Below, one piece after another: positions 1 to 5,988 of a stretch of 8,691 nucleotides of DNA. Below the pieces are notes generated by a model that was not told the DNA's origin, did not search any database, and saw only the letters and a program-made list of their open reading frames with translations. Source of the DNA: VRUE01 sp035318745 (GTDB lineage: Bacteria; Actinomycetota; Thermoleophilia; Solirubrobacterales; 70-9); assembly GCA_035318745.1 (NCBI GenBank), contig DATHEA010000036.1, positions 1 through 8,691 on the forward strand. The letters run 5' to 3'. Position 1 is the first letter of the stretch; each line of letters begins with the position of its first letter. A program made the translations under genes and the position numbers.

Positions 1-87
1 TTCGTTCTGCGCCGACAGTGCAAGCAGCACCTCGACAACAGCGTCGCGGCCCTGCCCATAGATCGCCTCGGCCTCGGCCCGCTCCAC
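1..87 (-). CDS. IS66-type transposase, N-terminal fragment (runs off left edge)
   Basis: A reading frame opens at a GTG (85-87) and is uninterrupted to the window edge, giving 29 residues that begin VERAEAEAIYGQGRDAVVEV and end LLALSAQNE. An in-frame TAA lies about ten codons upstream, so the gene cannot start much earlier. The pattern 'AE.IY.QGR.AVVE.L..L...NE' is the opening of many single-protein IS66-family transposases (TnpC), where it leads into a coiled-coil segment and then the zinc-finger and DDE catalytic core. Those parts would lie left of the window. No clear ribosome binding site is visible. The assignment rests on this short stretch and on memory of the family. It could instead be another coiled-coil protein with a similar start. 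Confidence 0.5.
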   Translation of the reverse strand, partial: MERAEAEAIYGQGRDAVVEVLLALSAQNE

Positions 88-143
88 ACCACAAGGTTCG
101 ACAACCCGGCGTTATGTCCCCCAACCCAACTGAACACCTACTA

Positions 144-167
144 AAAGGCCCGCATTTGCGGGCCTTT
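144..167 (-). terminator. Hairpin terminator downstream of the tRNA-Pro remnant
   Basis: Bases 147-153 (GGCCCGC) pair perfectly with 158-164 (GCGGGCC) around a 4-base loop. The flanking AAA (144-146) and TTT (165-167) extend the stem to 10 bp. Read on the minus strand it ends in TTTT, and it lies 16 bases past the 3' end of the tRNA remnant, so it looks like the original terminator of that tRNA gene. It ends in TTT on the plus strand too, so it may work in both directions. Confidence 0.75.
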
Positions 168-183
168 CTGCCTTTCTGCTTCA

Positions 184-224
184 TCGGGGAGACAGGATTT
201 GAACCTGCGACCGCCCGGCCCCCA
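184..224 (-). tRNA. Truncated tRNA-Pro (GGG), 3' half only; probable attachment-site remnant
   Basis: On the minus strand this reads as the 3' half of a tRNA: anticodon loop with GGG, 3' anticodon strand CCGGG, a 5-base variable region, a complete T arm (GCAGG, loop TTCAAAT, CCTGT), the 3' acceptor strand CTCCCCG and discriminator A. CCA is not encoded. The anticodon GGG and the overall sequence fit proline. The 5' anticodon strand would have to be CCCGG, but the bases present (TGCCG) do not pair, and no D arm or 5' acceptor strand follows. The gene is therefore cut at the anticodon arm, a favoured crossover site for tyrosine integrases. The remnant faces left towards its own terminator, so the inserted DNA should be the part to its right. 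Confidence 0.75.
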
Positions 225-242
225 GCGGCACCTGGCGCGTTC

Positions 243-263
243 TGCTGGGGTGAAATCCCAGCA
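243..263. repeat. Perfect 7-bp inverted repeat beside the tRNA remnant
   Basis: TGCTGGG (243-249) and CCCAGCA (257-263) are perfect complements around a 7-base centre. The hairpin starts 19 bases from the tRNA remnant, on the presumed element side. There is no T tract, so it is a poor terminator for the gene ending at 367. It could be an integrase or excisionase site, or chance. Confidence 0.4.
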
Positions 264-309
264 TTCATAGGGGTTGAGCGTAGCTGAGTTGCGGTGAGTT
301 GGGGGCGGT

Positions 310-331
310 TTGGACCCCGTGTTGGACCCCG
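310..331. repeat. Tandem TTGGACCCCG direct repeat, possible integrase arm site
   Basis: TTGGACCCCG occurs at 310-319 and again at 322-331, a 12-base period. A second short direct repeat, TGAGTTG, occurs at 285-291 and 295-301. Short direct repeats within about 150 bases of a tRNA attachment core are typical of arm-type binding sites of tyrosine integrases. No integrase gene is visible here, so this role is inferred from position only. Confidence 0.3.
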
Positions 332-366
332 CGCCGGCGTGCCGCGTGCTTCCGGGGACGTGGCCT

Positions 367-1530
367 CTACGGTGCTTCCGTAACGGCCGCGCCATCGACG
401 AAAGTGGACCAGTACTTCTTGCTCTGGAGGTACTGGGTCGCTTCCGGGTCCTCGGCGAACTCGAGCAGGTTGCCGACCTTCTCCATGAGAACGACCCGCA
501 CTTCGGCCGGCGTGGCGAAGAAGAACTCCCGCCGGAGGTTCACGTGGTTCACGCGAGACGCGGCGAACGCGCGGTGGAGCTCGGCCTCCACCGTGACGGC
601 GTCCTCGGCAAAGAACAGGGCGTGGACGTCGAACGGAAACGGAACGGACGCGTCGCCGAGCTCACGGACGCGATCCATTGGCTCGAGACGGCGGGTGAGC
701 CCGATCTTCACCATCCCAGGACCGAACGCCCCTCGGTTGCTGATCACGTAGACGTAGCCCGCGCGGATGTTCGCCACTCGGAAGTCATTGCGCTCGATCG
801 CTTCACCGATCTCCTCCAGCTTCTCGGAAAGCTCGGCGATCGCCGCCTCGTCGTCGCTGGACTTGAGAGCTTCGAGCGCGTTGAGGTAGTGACTTCGCTG
901 CTTCTCGAGACGCTCGCGCTCAGCGGCCAGCTCTTGCTCGGCCTTACGCTCCTCGCGCAGGCGCTCGCGCTCCTCGCGCGCCTCCTCCTTCTCCACCTGC
1001 ACCTTCATCAGGTAGTCGGCCGTCAGCTCAAGCTCCTGGAACCGGAGCCCGTGGTAATCCGGGTTGATGCGCATTTCCATCATCGACCCCAACCGGGCGA
1101 TCGCGGTGACAGACGCTTCCAGCCGGCGTTTTGCCGTGACGACGTTGCCAGCGCGCAACGAGCGGACGCAGTTGTCCGCCTCGGCGTTGTAGGCGCGGAG
1201 CATGAGCTTGGAGAACTCCGCGGTCATCTTCCGGCCCTTAGCCAACGAATTGTTGTAGGTGAACATATCCGACGCCAGGACCGCGGCGGCGGCCTTGGCC
1301 ATGTCCTTGATCTGCTCGCTGAGCGTGCTGAGCTGCTCCTTGTACTCTGCCGCGTTCTCCAGGGGGTGGTGGTAGCGGTAGATCCCAACCTCTTGAAGAA
1401 CACGCTCGTCGTTGAGATCCACGGCACCCGACGACGATGCGATGGTCGCTTCGAGCCGTCTAACCTCGGCCTCGAGGTCGGCGACGCGAGAGCGCAGGGC
1501 CTGCCTCGTTGCGTCGTCGTCCTCATCTCG
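367..1530 (-). CDS. DUF4041 / GIY-YIG (T5orf172, Mug113-like) nuclease-type protein, main body
   Basis: This frame gives about 387 residues; its first good start codon is a GTG at 1422 (351 residues, numbering used here). A charged coiled coil encoded upstream of the GTG (1425-1530) shows that translation really enters from the preceding segment at 1530-1775. Residues 1-140 match the DUF4041 pattern as I remember it (LNDE..LQEVGIYRYHHPLE, then YNNS..KG..M...FSKLMLRAYN). Residues 140-215 are an E/R/K-rich coiled coil. Residues 221-312 form a GIY-YIG-like domain of the T5orf172/Mug113 type: GYVYVISN (222-229), MVKIGLT (237-243), an Arg cluster at 244-253, VEAELHRAF (278-286) with the expected acidic residue, and VNHVN. 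Such proteins occur in phages and restriction or defence loci and probably cut or bind DNA. It is the second gene of an operon with the coiled-coil protein. The joined length of about 469 residues is normal for the family. Confidence 0.75.
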   Translation of the reverse strand, partial: RDEDDDATRQALRSRVADLEAEVRRLEATIASSSGAVDLNDERVLQEVGIYRYHHPLENAAEYKEQLSTLSEQIKDMAKAAAAVLASDMFTYNNSLAKGRKMTAEFSKLMLRAYNAEADNCVRSLRAGNVVTAKRRLEASVTAIARLGSMMEMRINPDYHGLRFQELELTADYLMKVQVEKEEAREERERLREERKAEQELAAERERLEKQRSHYLNALEALKSSDDEAAIAELSEKLEEIGEAIERNDFRVANIRAGYVYVISNRGAFGPGMVKIGLTRRLEPMDRVRELGDASVPFPFDVHALFFAEDAVTVEAELHRAFAASRVNHVNLRREFFFATPAEVRVVLMEKVGNLLEFAEDPEATQYLQSKKYWSTFVDGAAVTEAP

Positions 1531-1775
1531 CGGAAGCGGTTGGACTCCGCGGCCGGTTCGGGTGCCGCGGGTGCGGGGACGGCCGTCGGCGGCGGAGTGA
1601 CGGGCTGCGACGCGACAGGCGCAGCGGGCGCCACGGGCTTCAGCACCCAGAACGTCCAGCCTTCAGGCGCCGGGGGCCAGCTCGGGTCGGGAGTCCACCC
1701 CTCAGGCGGAGCCCAATCGCCACCGGGCACCGACCACCCTGGAGGGGCGTTGAACTCGTAGCCCTCGGGCATCAT
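1530..1775 (-). CDS. N-terminal segment of the DUF4041/GIY-YIG gene, in a shifted frame
   Basis: The ATG at 1775 overlaps the stop of the upstream gene (ATGA, 1772-1775), which argues for translational coupling and for this start. The first 82 residues contain repeated Pro-Trp motifs: PPGW (11-14), PPEGW (23-27), PDPSW (29-33) and PAPEGW (35-40). A Pro/Ala-rich linker follows (45-77). The same frame stays open to 1224, but after about 1530 it becomes Arg/Thr/Ser-rich and non-native. The next frame meanwhile encodes a good coiled coil (RDEDDDATRQALRSRVADLE) leading into DUF4041. Adding one C between CGC (1530-1532) and GAG (1527-1529) would join the two. I read this as one gene with a one-base loss, or a sequence error. 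There is no obvious slippery heptamer to support programmed frameshifting. Confidence 0.65.
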
Positions 1776-3040
1776 CGGCCGCGAACGCCCTGCGATTCAT
1801 CGACACCAGCGAGGTCGTAGGAGCTCTTCGAGATGGAGGCCCCGAGATGCTGGAGAGTGGCTAGCGGTACGACGTTCGAGAGATCGAACTCCAGGAACGA
1901 CTCACGCTCAGCGGCCGCCGCCACCAGCGTTGTCCGCTTGTTCCGGCCCGTCGCCGGATCGTTCGCCTCGGTTGCCACCTTGAGGGCGATGGTGTTGATC
2001 TGCGCCGCTCGATCGGCTTCGAAGATCTCGTGGAGCGTGCGGAGGGCCACCTGGTGCACCGCGCTCGCGTAGCGATCCTTGAGCTCCTTCTTCGGCAGGG
2101 CGGTGACCGTGATCTCGTCCTTCGCCTTGACGTACTTGTATGCCTTCTCCGTTGGCAGACGCTCAGGCGTCGACATGAGCACGGTGAGGGCGAGCTCCTT
2201 GAGCTCCGAGTCAAAGGTGAAGTCGTGCTCGATTTCCAGGACAGCGGGATAGACGGAGTTGCTGAGCACGATCCCGACGTACTCCTGGATTGCCGCGTCA
2301 GTTCCCGACTGCACGCCACGGATCAGGGTGTCGAGCCGGGCGTTGGCCTCAGCCGTGTTCGCCTCGCGCTTCTCGCATTCGCGGCTGTAGGTCTCCCGAG
2401 CGGCCTCCAGCTCAGTCAGCCGTTGGCGCTCTGCTGCGTCGCGCGCCTGCATCTGCTCCAACTGCCGCGCCGGCACCTGAGCCGCCTCGGCCTGCCAAGC
2501 CTCAAGCGCGGCATCGAACTCCGCCTGCGCGGCGGCCACCGCCGCGGCGTGCTTCTTCTTCCCGCCGAGCATGGCACCGAGTCCCTTAGGCGCCTCGGGC
2601 GTAACGAGCTCCGGCTTCGGCGGCGCGGAGATCGCCGCGGGAGCGGGCGTCGGGACCTCGAGGTCCGCGCGCGGGAACGGCGGATGGTTCACCCTGACGC
2701 GCAGCGCCGCTAGGTCGACGAAATCGTCGACGTCGAGCGTCGCCGCCAAGATCGAATCGAGGTCATCGGCGGCCTCGGCCAGCTGAGCGTTGAGCGACGC
2801 TACCTCGGCAAGCCGCGCCTCCTCGTGAAGGCGCTTCGCTTCGCGCTCGGCCGCCTTCTGCTCGGCGCCCGTTGCCCGGGCGAGTTGAGCAGCCGCCCGC
2901 TCAGCCTGGCGCTGCGCTCGCTCCGCCTCCCGGACCGCCCGTAGGTATTCCCGCGCCTGCGCTCGCTCCGCCTGGGCCGCGCGCTTGGCGGCGAGTTGGT
3001 TCTGGTACTGGATCTCCGCAAAGAATCCACGCTTGGCCAT
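1772..3040 (-). CDS. Coiled-coil protein with C-terminal domain resembling Mrr-associated restriction proteins
   Basis: This 422-residue protein begins MAKRGFFAEIQYQNQLAAKR. The start at 3040 is preferred because AGAAGGA (3047-3053) sits 6 bases upstream; the frame is open to 3481 but codes implausible sequence there. Residues 14-92 are an Ala/Arg/Glu-rich coiled coil. Residues 118-160 form a Pro-rich linker. Residues 165-240 are a second coiled coil. Residues 245-412 form a globular domain with KAYKYVKAKDEI (299-310), YASAVHQVALRTLHEIFEAD (324-343), DPATGR (361-366) and FLEFDLSNVVPLATLQHLGA (382-401). From memory, the region '.QVALRTLHEIFEAD ... D.ATG ... R..F...DL' also precedes the nuclease domain in some Mrr-type restriction proteins, but no nuclease domain is present here. 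Homologues with this start occur in actinobacteria; I know no assigned function. It is probably cytoplasmic, as no signal peptide or membrane segment is seen. It overlaps the GIY-YIG gene by 4 bases, so the products likely act together. Confidence 0.7.
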   Translation of the reverse strand: MAKRGFFAEIQYQNQLAAKRAAQAERAQAREYLRAVREAERAQRQAERAAAQLARATGAEQKAAEREAKRLHEEARLAEVASLNAQLAEAADDLDSILAATLDVDDFVDLAALRVRVNHPPFPRADLEVPTPAPAAISAPPKPELVTPEAPKGLGAMLGGKKKHAAAVAAAQAEFDAALEAWQAEAAQVPARQLEQMQARDAAERQRLTELEAARETYSRECEKREANTAEANARLDTLIRGVQSGTDAAIQEYVGIVLSNSVYPAVLEIEHDFTFDSELKELALTVLMSTPERLPTEKAYKYVKAKDEITVTALPKKELKDRYASAVHQVALRTLHEIFEADRAAQINTIALKVATEANDPATGRNKRTTLVAAAAERESFLEFDLSNVVPLATLQHLGASISKSSYDLAGVDESQGVRGR

Positions 3041-3092
3041 TCCCGGTCCTTCTGGTCCATCGGAAAGCAATTCGATAGTGCGTCGGGAGTCT

Positions 3093-3106
3093 CTCCGATC
3101 TCGGAG
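3093..3106. promoter_or_regulatory. Palindrome, candidate operator upstream of the minus-strand operon
   Basis: CTCCGA (3093-3098) and TCGGAG (3101-3106) form a perfect inverted repeat with a 2-base centre. It lies 53-66 bases upstream of the start at 3040, where a promoter for the minus-strand operon would be expected. I see no convincing -10/-35 pair beside it. The role as a regulator site is inferred from position and symmetry. Confidence 0.3.
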
Positions 3107-3281
3107 CGTTCGTGCGCGGGTCGCGGTGTGGCTGTTCGGCGACCGCCAGCAGCGTTGCGGCGATCGGTGACCACGTCTGTTCGCCCACGATGCCGGCCCG
3201 GTTGTCGACTGGTCCATTGCTTTCCGCCTCGACACAGCGCCGCGCCTTGTAAGCGCGCACCTGAGCGACGCCTCGCACTGG

Positions 3282-3298
3282 CGTTGCTCGCCGCAACG
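3282..3298. promoter_or_regulatory. Inverted repeat, candidate operator upstream of the ATPase operon
   Basis: CGTTGC (3282-3287) and GCAACG (3293-3298) are perfect inverted arms around a 5-base centre. They lie 41-57 bases upstream of the ATPase start, roughly where a -35 region or activator site would fall. No regulator gene is visible in the window. Chance occurrence in GC-rich DNA is possible. Confidence 0.25.
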
Positions 3299-3325
3299 GT
3301 TCCAACGTGGGTCCACGCCTCGCGC

Positions 3326-3331
3326 TAGGGT
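3326..3331 (+). promoter_or_regulatory. Possible -10 box (TAGGGT) of the ATPase gene, leaderless start
   Basis: TAGGGT fits the loose actinobacterial -10 pattern TANNNT and ends 7 bases before the GTG start at 3339. No Shine-Dalgarno sequence is visible, so a leaderless transcript starting at or near the GTG is plausible. A matching -35 hexamer is not clear. Confidence 0.3.
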
Positions 3332-3338
3332 CGCCAGA

Positions 3339-4538
3339 GTGGCAAGCCCCAGTTCAACTTTCGCGCTCAACGGCGATGGTGGCCAGCGCCGCGGCCTGGT
3401 CTCCCTCGAGATCGATTCGTTCAAGGCGTATGAGGACGAGACCGTAAGCCTCAGCCCACTGACGATCGTCATTGGGCGCAATGGCGCGGGAAAGACGAGC
3501 CTTCTCCAGGCGGTCGAATTCCTCGGAGCCTTGGTGCGAGGAACCCTAGGGGAGCACTTGGAGCACCGGGGCTGGGACTACGCGGACCTGCCTCACCTCC
3601 GGAACGATCACAAGCAGTTCGGGTTCGTCGCGAAAGTCCTCATCAACGGCGAATTGCTCGAGTGGGAACTGCGGCTAGGTGCTCGACGTCGTTCGGGCGT
3701 CGCGCGCGAACGCATCGTCTCGTCGGACGGTCAACTACTGCTCGACCGTCAGGGTCGAATCATGCGTCGCCTCGATCGACGTACCAACGAGTGGGAGTCT
3801 GTCACCCAAACGCTCACATCGTCTTGGTTGGCGACCGTGGGACGGGAGGACGCAGACCGCTTTCCCGAACTGCTCAGTCTGGCCGACTGGGCTCGTGGCA
3901 TCTTGGGCTACCTGGCGCTCGATCCTTCGCGACTGCGCGAGCCCTCGCGCAAGACGTCGCAGCTCGGGGCTCATGGCGAAGGCCTCGCCGGCTTGCTGCG
4001 CACGCTCAAGGACGCAAAGGACGGCTCGTTCGAGCGAGTGTTCAAGGCCGTTCGCCAGCGCTACCCGGCCCTTCGCGAGATCAACGTAAGGCAAGGATCG
4101 TACGGCTGGAACCGGATCGAGATCGGAGAGCGCTGGGGACGAGAGGTAGTAACGCTCAATGCCCGCCAGGTGAGCGATGGGCTGCTTCGTCTTCTCGCCG
4201 TCGCCACCCTCGCGGAGGTGCCCACGCCACCGTCAATCGTGATGATTGACGAGGTCGAGAACGGCGTGCACCCTCACCTCCTGGACGGCTTGATGGGTCT
4301 GCTACAGGATCTCACCCGAAGCGGCATTCAAGTCTTGGCCACCAGCCACAGCCCGGTCGCGCTCAACTATGTGGAGTCCGCGAGACAAGTCCTGCTCGCT
4401 CGACGGATCGCTCGAGGGCCCGCGCGACTGACTGTCGTCGCAGATACGCGTGGTTTCGAGGAGCTCGGCGAGCACTTCGACGTTGGTGAGCTCTGGTACA
4501 ACCTCGGCGAGCAGCGTCTCCTTCGCCCCAAGCGGTGA
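3339..4538 (+). CDS. ABC/OLD-type AAA_21 ATPase of a probable defence pair
   Basis: This 399-residue protein has an ABC-type ATPase core in which the two halves are joined by a middle insert. Walker A is GRNGAGKT (46-53), after VSLEIDSFKAYEDETVSLSP, the usual N-terminal strand of AAA_21/AAA_15 proteins. The ABC signature-like motif is VSDGLLRLLA (278-287). Walker B is IVMIDEVENGVHP (300-312), with the catalytic Glu following the Asp, and the switch histidine lies in ATSHSP (334-339). Residues about 90-270 are the variable insert. There is no fused TOPRIM domain, unlike OLD or GajA; instead a TOPRIM-like protein is encoded next, with a 4-base overlap (GTGA, 4535-4538). Such ATPases usually act as sensors or regulators of a nuclease partner in phage defence, as in PARIS and Gabija. 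The GTG start at 3339 is the only reasonable one near the conserved N terminus. The motif assignments are firm; the defence role is inferred. Confidence 0.85.
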   Translation: MASPSSTFALNGDGGQRRGLVSLEIDSFKAYEDETVSLSPLTIVIGRNGAGKTSLLQAVEFLGALVRGTLGEHLEHRGWDYADLPHLRNDHKQFGFVAKVLINGELLEWELRLGARRRSGVARERIVSSDGQLLLDRQGRIMRRLDRRTNEWESVTQTLTSSWLATVGREDADRFPELLSLADWARGILGYLALDPSRLREPSRKTSQLGAHGEGLAGLLRTLKDAKDGSFERVFKAVRQRYPALREINVRQGSYGWNRIEIGERWGREVVTLNARQVSDGLLRLLAVATLAEVPTPPSIVMIDEVENGVHPHLLDGLMGLLQDLTRSGIQVLATSHSPVALNYVESARQVLLARRIARGPARLTVVADTRGFEELGEHFDVGELWYNLGEQRLLRPKR

Positions 4539-5233
4539 GCGAGCTCTTTGTCTTCATCGCGGGTGAGGGTCCCACCGATATCGGTGAACTCGCTGGCGAT
4601 CCGGTCTACCGGTCGCGCCGGCCGCGGGAGGGCTTTGTACAGCCGGTTGTTCGCAGCCTGCGGCCGAATGATCGCGTCCACTTTGACGGGCGGAAGATCA
4701 TGTCTCTCGGCCGGCAGGGATTCGACGACCTTTCCTCAGGGCTCGAGCGTCAGGCGGCAGGCGCTGTCGCCATCGGACGGGGAATCGGCGCCGACGCGGT
4801 GCTGATCCTGCACGACGTGGATCGCGAGCAAGGCACGACAGCGTCGCCTCGAGAACGCGCGCGGCAGATCCAGACAATCCGGGCGGCAATCGAAAGCGGC
4901 GCGGCGTCCGTAGCTGGCGGAGATATGCAAGGGATTGTTATCGGCACTCCATGCCGCTGCATCGAAGCCTGGGTCCTTGGGGACGTTGATGCCGTTGAGT
5001 CTGTGGCTCGAACGGGTTCAACACCGCGACTTTCAAAGCCGCCCGAGGAGCTCTGGGGTGCTCCGAACGATCCGTCGTCGAACCATCCGAAATGCGTGCT
5101 TGTTCGAATCTTCGGTGGAGATTTTCAGACAGACGACTACGCCGCGATCGGGGTCCGAGCGAACATCGCCACCATGCGAGCTGCATGTCCCGACACGTTC
5201 GAGCCATTTGCCGCGGGTGTCGAAGCGCTCTAA
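4535..5233 (+). CDS. TOPRIM-like (DUF4276-like) protein, putative nuclease partner of the ATPase
   Basis: This 232-residue protein starts at a GTG overlapping the ATPase stop. Its N terminus, LFVFIAGEGPTDIGE, places an acidic residue (Glu11) at the end of the first strand. A second strand ends in VLILHDVDRE (89-98), giving Asp94-x-Asp96. This is the Glu ... Asp-x-Asp arrangement of metal-binding TOPRIM domains. CRCIEAWVLGD (140-150) resembles the conserved '.EAW.L.D' motif of the DUF4276/DUF3226 type. The family name is from memory. In analogy with OLD, GajA and AriB, the likely role is a metal-dependent nuclease or effector controlled by the upstream ATPase. The two genes are translationally coupled, supporting a two-component system. 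The gene ends with TAA at 5231-5233, only about 30 bases before the recognisable part of a conjugation-gene remnant. No terminator is seen after it. Confidence 0.75.
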   Translation: MSELFVFIAGEGPTDIGELAGDPVYRSRRPREGFVQPVVRSLRPNDRVHFDGRKIMSLGRQGFDDLSSGLERQAAGAVAIGRGIGADAVLILHDVDREQGTTASPRERARQIQTIRAAIESGAASVAGGDMQGIVIGTPCRCIEAWVLGDVDAVESVARTGSTPRLSKPPEELWGAPNDPSSNHPKCVLVRIFGGDFQTDDYAAIGVRANIATMRAACPDTFEPFAAGVEAL

Positions 5234-5259
5234 CAAAGGCGAGATCCTCACGCGACGGG

Positions 5260-5664
5260 GACCGCCGCCTGAAGCTCCTGCTCGACGAGGCCGCCGACGT
5301 CGCGCCACTCTCCGAACTGCCCCGAACCATGTCCCAGGTCGCCGGCCACGGCATACGCGTCGCCACCGTCTGGCAATCCCTCGCCCAGATGCGCGAACGC
5401 TACGGCCGCGGCTCCGGCACGATCATCGCCAACTCCACCGCCAAGCTCTACCTCGGCCCGATCACCGACGACGCGACACGCGACCACGTCATGTCGCTCC
5501 TCGGGGAGCGCCACAACGGCGACGGCCGACGCGAGCGGCCTACCTCCGCCGCTCTACAGCAGCTCCAAGGGGATCGGGCTCTTCTCGTAGCTGGAGCCAG
5601 GCTGCCAGCGCTTGTGACGCTGCGTCCGTACTGGCAAACACTGAATCGCGATCGGGTGGCGTAG
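5260..5664 (+). pseudogene. Type IV coupling protein (VirD4/TraG-like), C-terminal remnant
   Basis: The frame encodes DRRLKLLLDEAADVAPLSEL, a Walker B motif (LLLDEA) with the following helix as in TraG/VirD4-type coupling proteins. It continues with GHGIRVATVWQSLAQMRERYG, then TIIANSTAKLYLGPITDDAT, and ends LVTLRPYWQTLNRDRVA at a TAG. This matches the C-terminal region of actinobacterial conjugative coupling ATPases, with a natural-looking end. Everything before Walker B is absent: no Walker A, no membrane segments and no start codon with a ribosome binding site. The frame stays open upstream, but there it overlaps the TOPRIM-like gene and is not homologous. In an intact element this protein would hand DNA to a type IV secretion channel. 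Here it is a non-functional fragment marking a former conjugative module, cut by insertion or deletion at about 5234-5262. Confidence 0.75.
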
Positions 5665-5769
5665 GCCCGTGCTGGGACGCGAGTCGTCGAGGGTCGCCAA
5701 TGACCGGCGGCCTACGCGAGCTGGTCCCGGGCAGCGCGTGTTGCTGATTCGCTGGCGAGGCTAGGTCGG

Positions 5770-5823
5770 TGTCAAGGCCGGTCGAAAGTTGACCCCCTGG
5801 CGCCGGTCGAAAACCGACCCCCC
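5770..5823 (+). repeat. IS21 left end with two internal direct repeats
   Basis: The end starts TGTC and contains two copies of a repeat of about 20 bases, at 5778-5797 and 5803-5823, each of the form CCGGTCGAAA..(T/C)(T/C)GACCCCC. Multiple terminal repeats of this kind are the transposase binding sites in IS21 elements. Confidence 0.8.
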
Positions 5824-5840
5824 TTGGTGGGTGGCGATGA

Positions 5841-5880
5841 GCGTTGCGGAGGCGAGCCCGTAGGGCGAGCCGTAGCGGCG
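5841..5880 (+). repeat. GC-rich 40-base repeat, copy inside the IS left end
   Basis: This stretch contains GGCGAGCC twice (5851-5858, 5865-5872) around a GCCCGTAGGGC hairpin. It matches the reverse complement of 8111-8150 at 38 of 40 positions. This copy lies between the left inverted end and the istB stop, whereas its partner lies outside the right end. It may be a hairpin terminator or a dispersed repeat. Confidence 0.7.
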
Positions 5881-5988
5881 TCATCGCGCGCGATCGGTCC
5901 GGGGAGGGGTGGTTTGGCGCGTCGGCGCTCGTGGCGGGGTGCGTGCGGGCGTTCTGCGGGCCTGCGAGCGAGCGGCCTGGGTGATCGG

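Noticed and set aside
18..287. A small plus-strand frame containing GETGFEPATARPP
   Set aside because: That peptide is the antisense translation of a tRNA 3' half, a known source of false proteins. It supports the tRNA remnant instead.
310..1761. A 483-residue plus-strand open frame antisense to the DUF4041/GIY-YIG gene
   Set aside because: It is rich in Leu, Arg, Val, Asp and His in the manner of an antisense shadow in high-GC DNA and has no recognisable domain. The opposite strand has clear family motifs.
3041..3481. Upstream extension of the coiled-coil protein to 3481
   Set aside because: The added 147 residues are Arg/Ser-rich without family features, would overlap the ATPase start, and a good ribosome binding site precedes the ATG at 3040.
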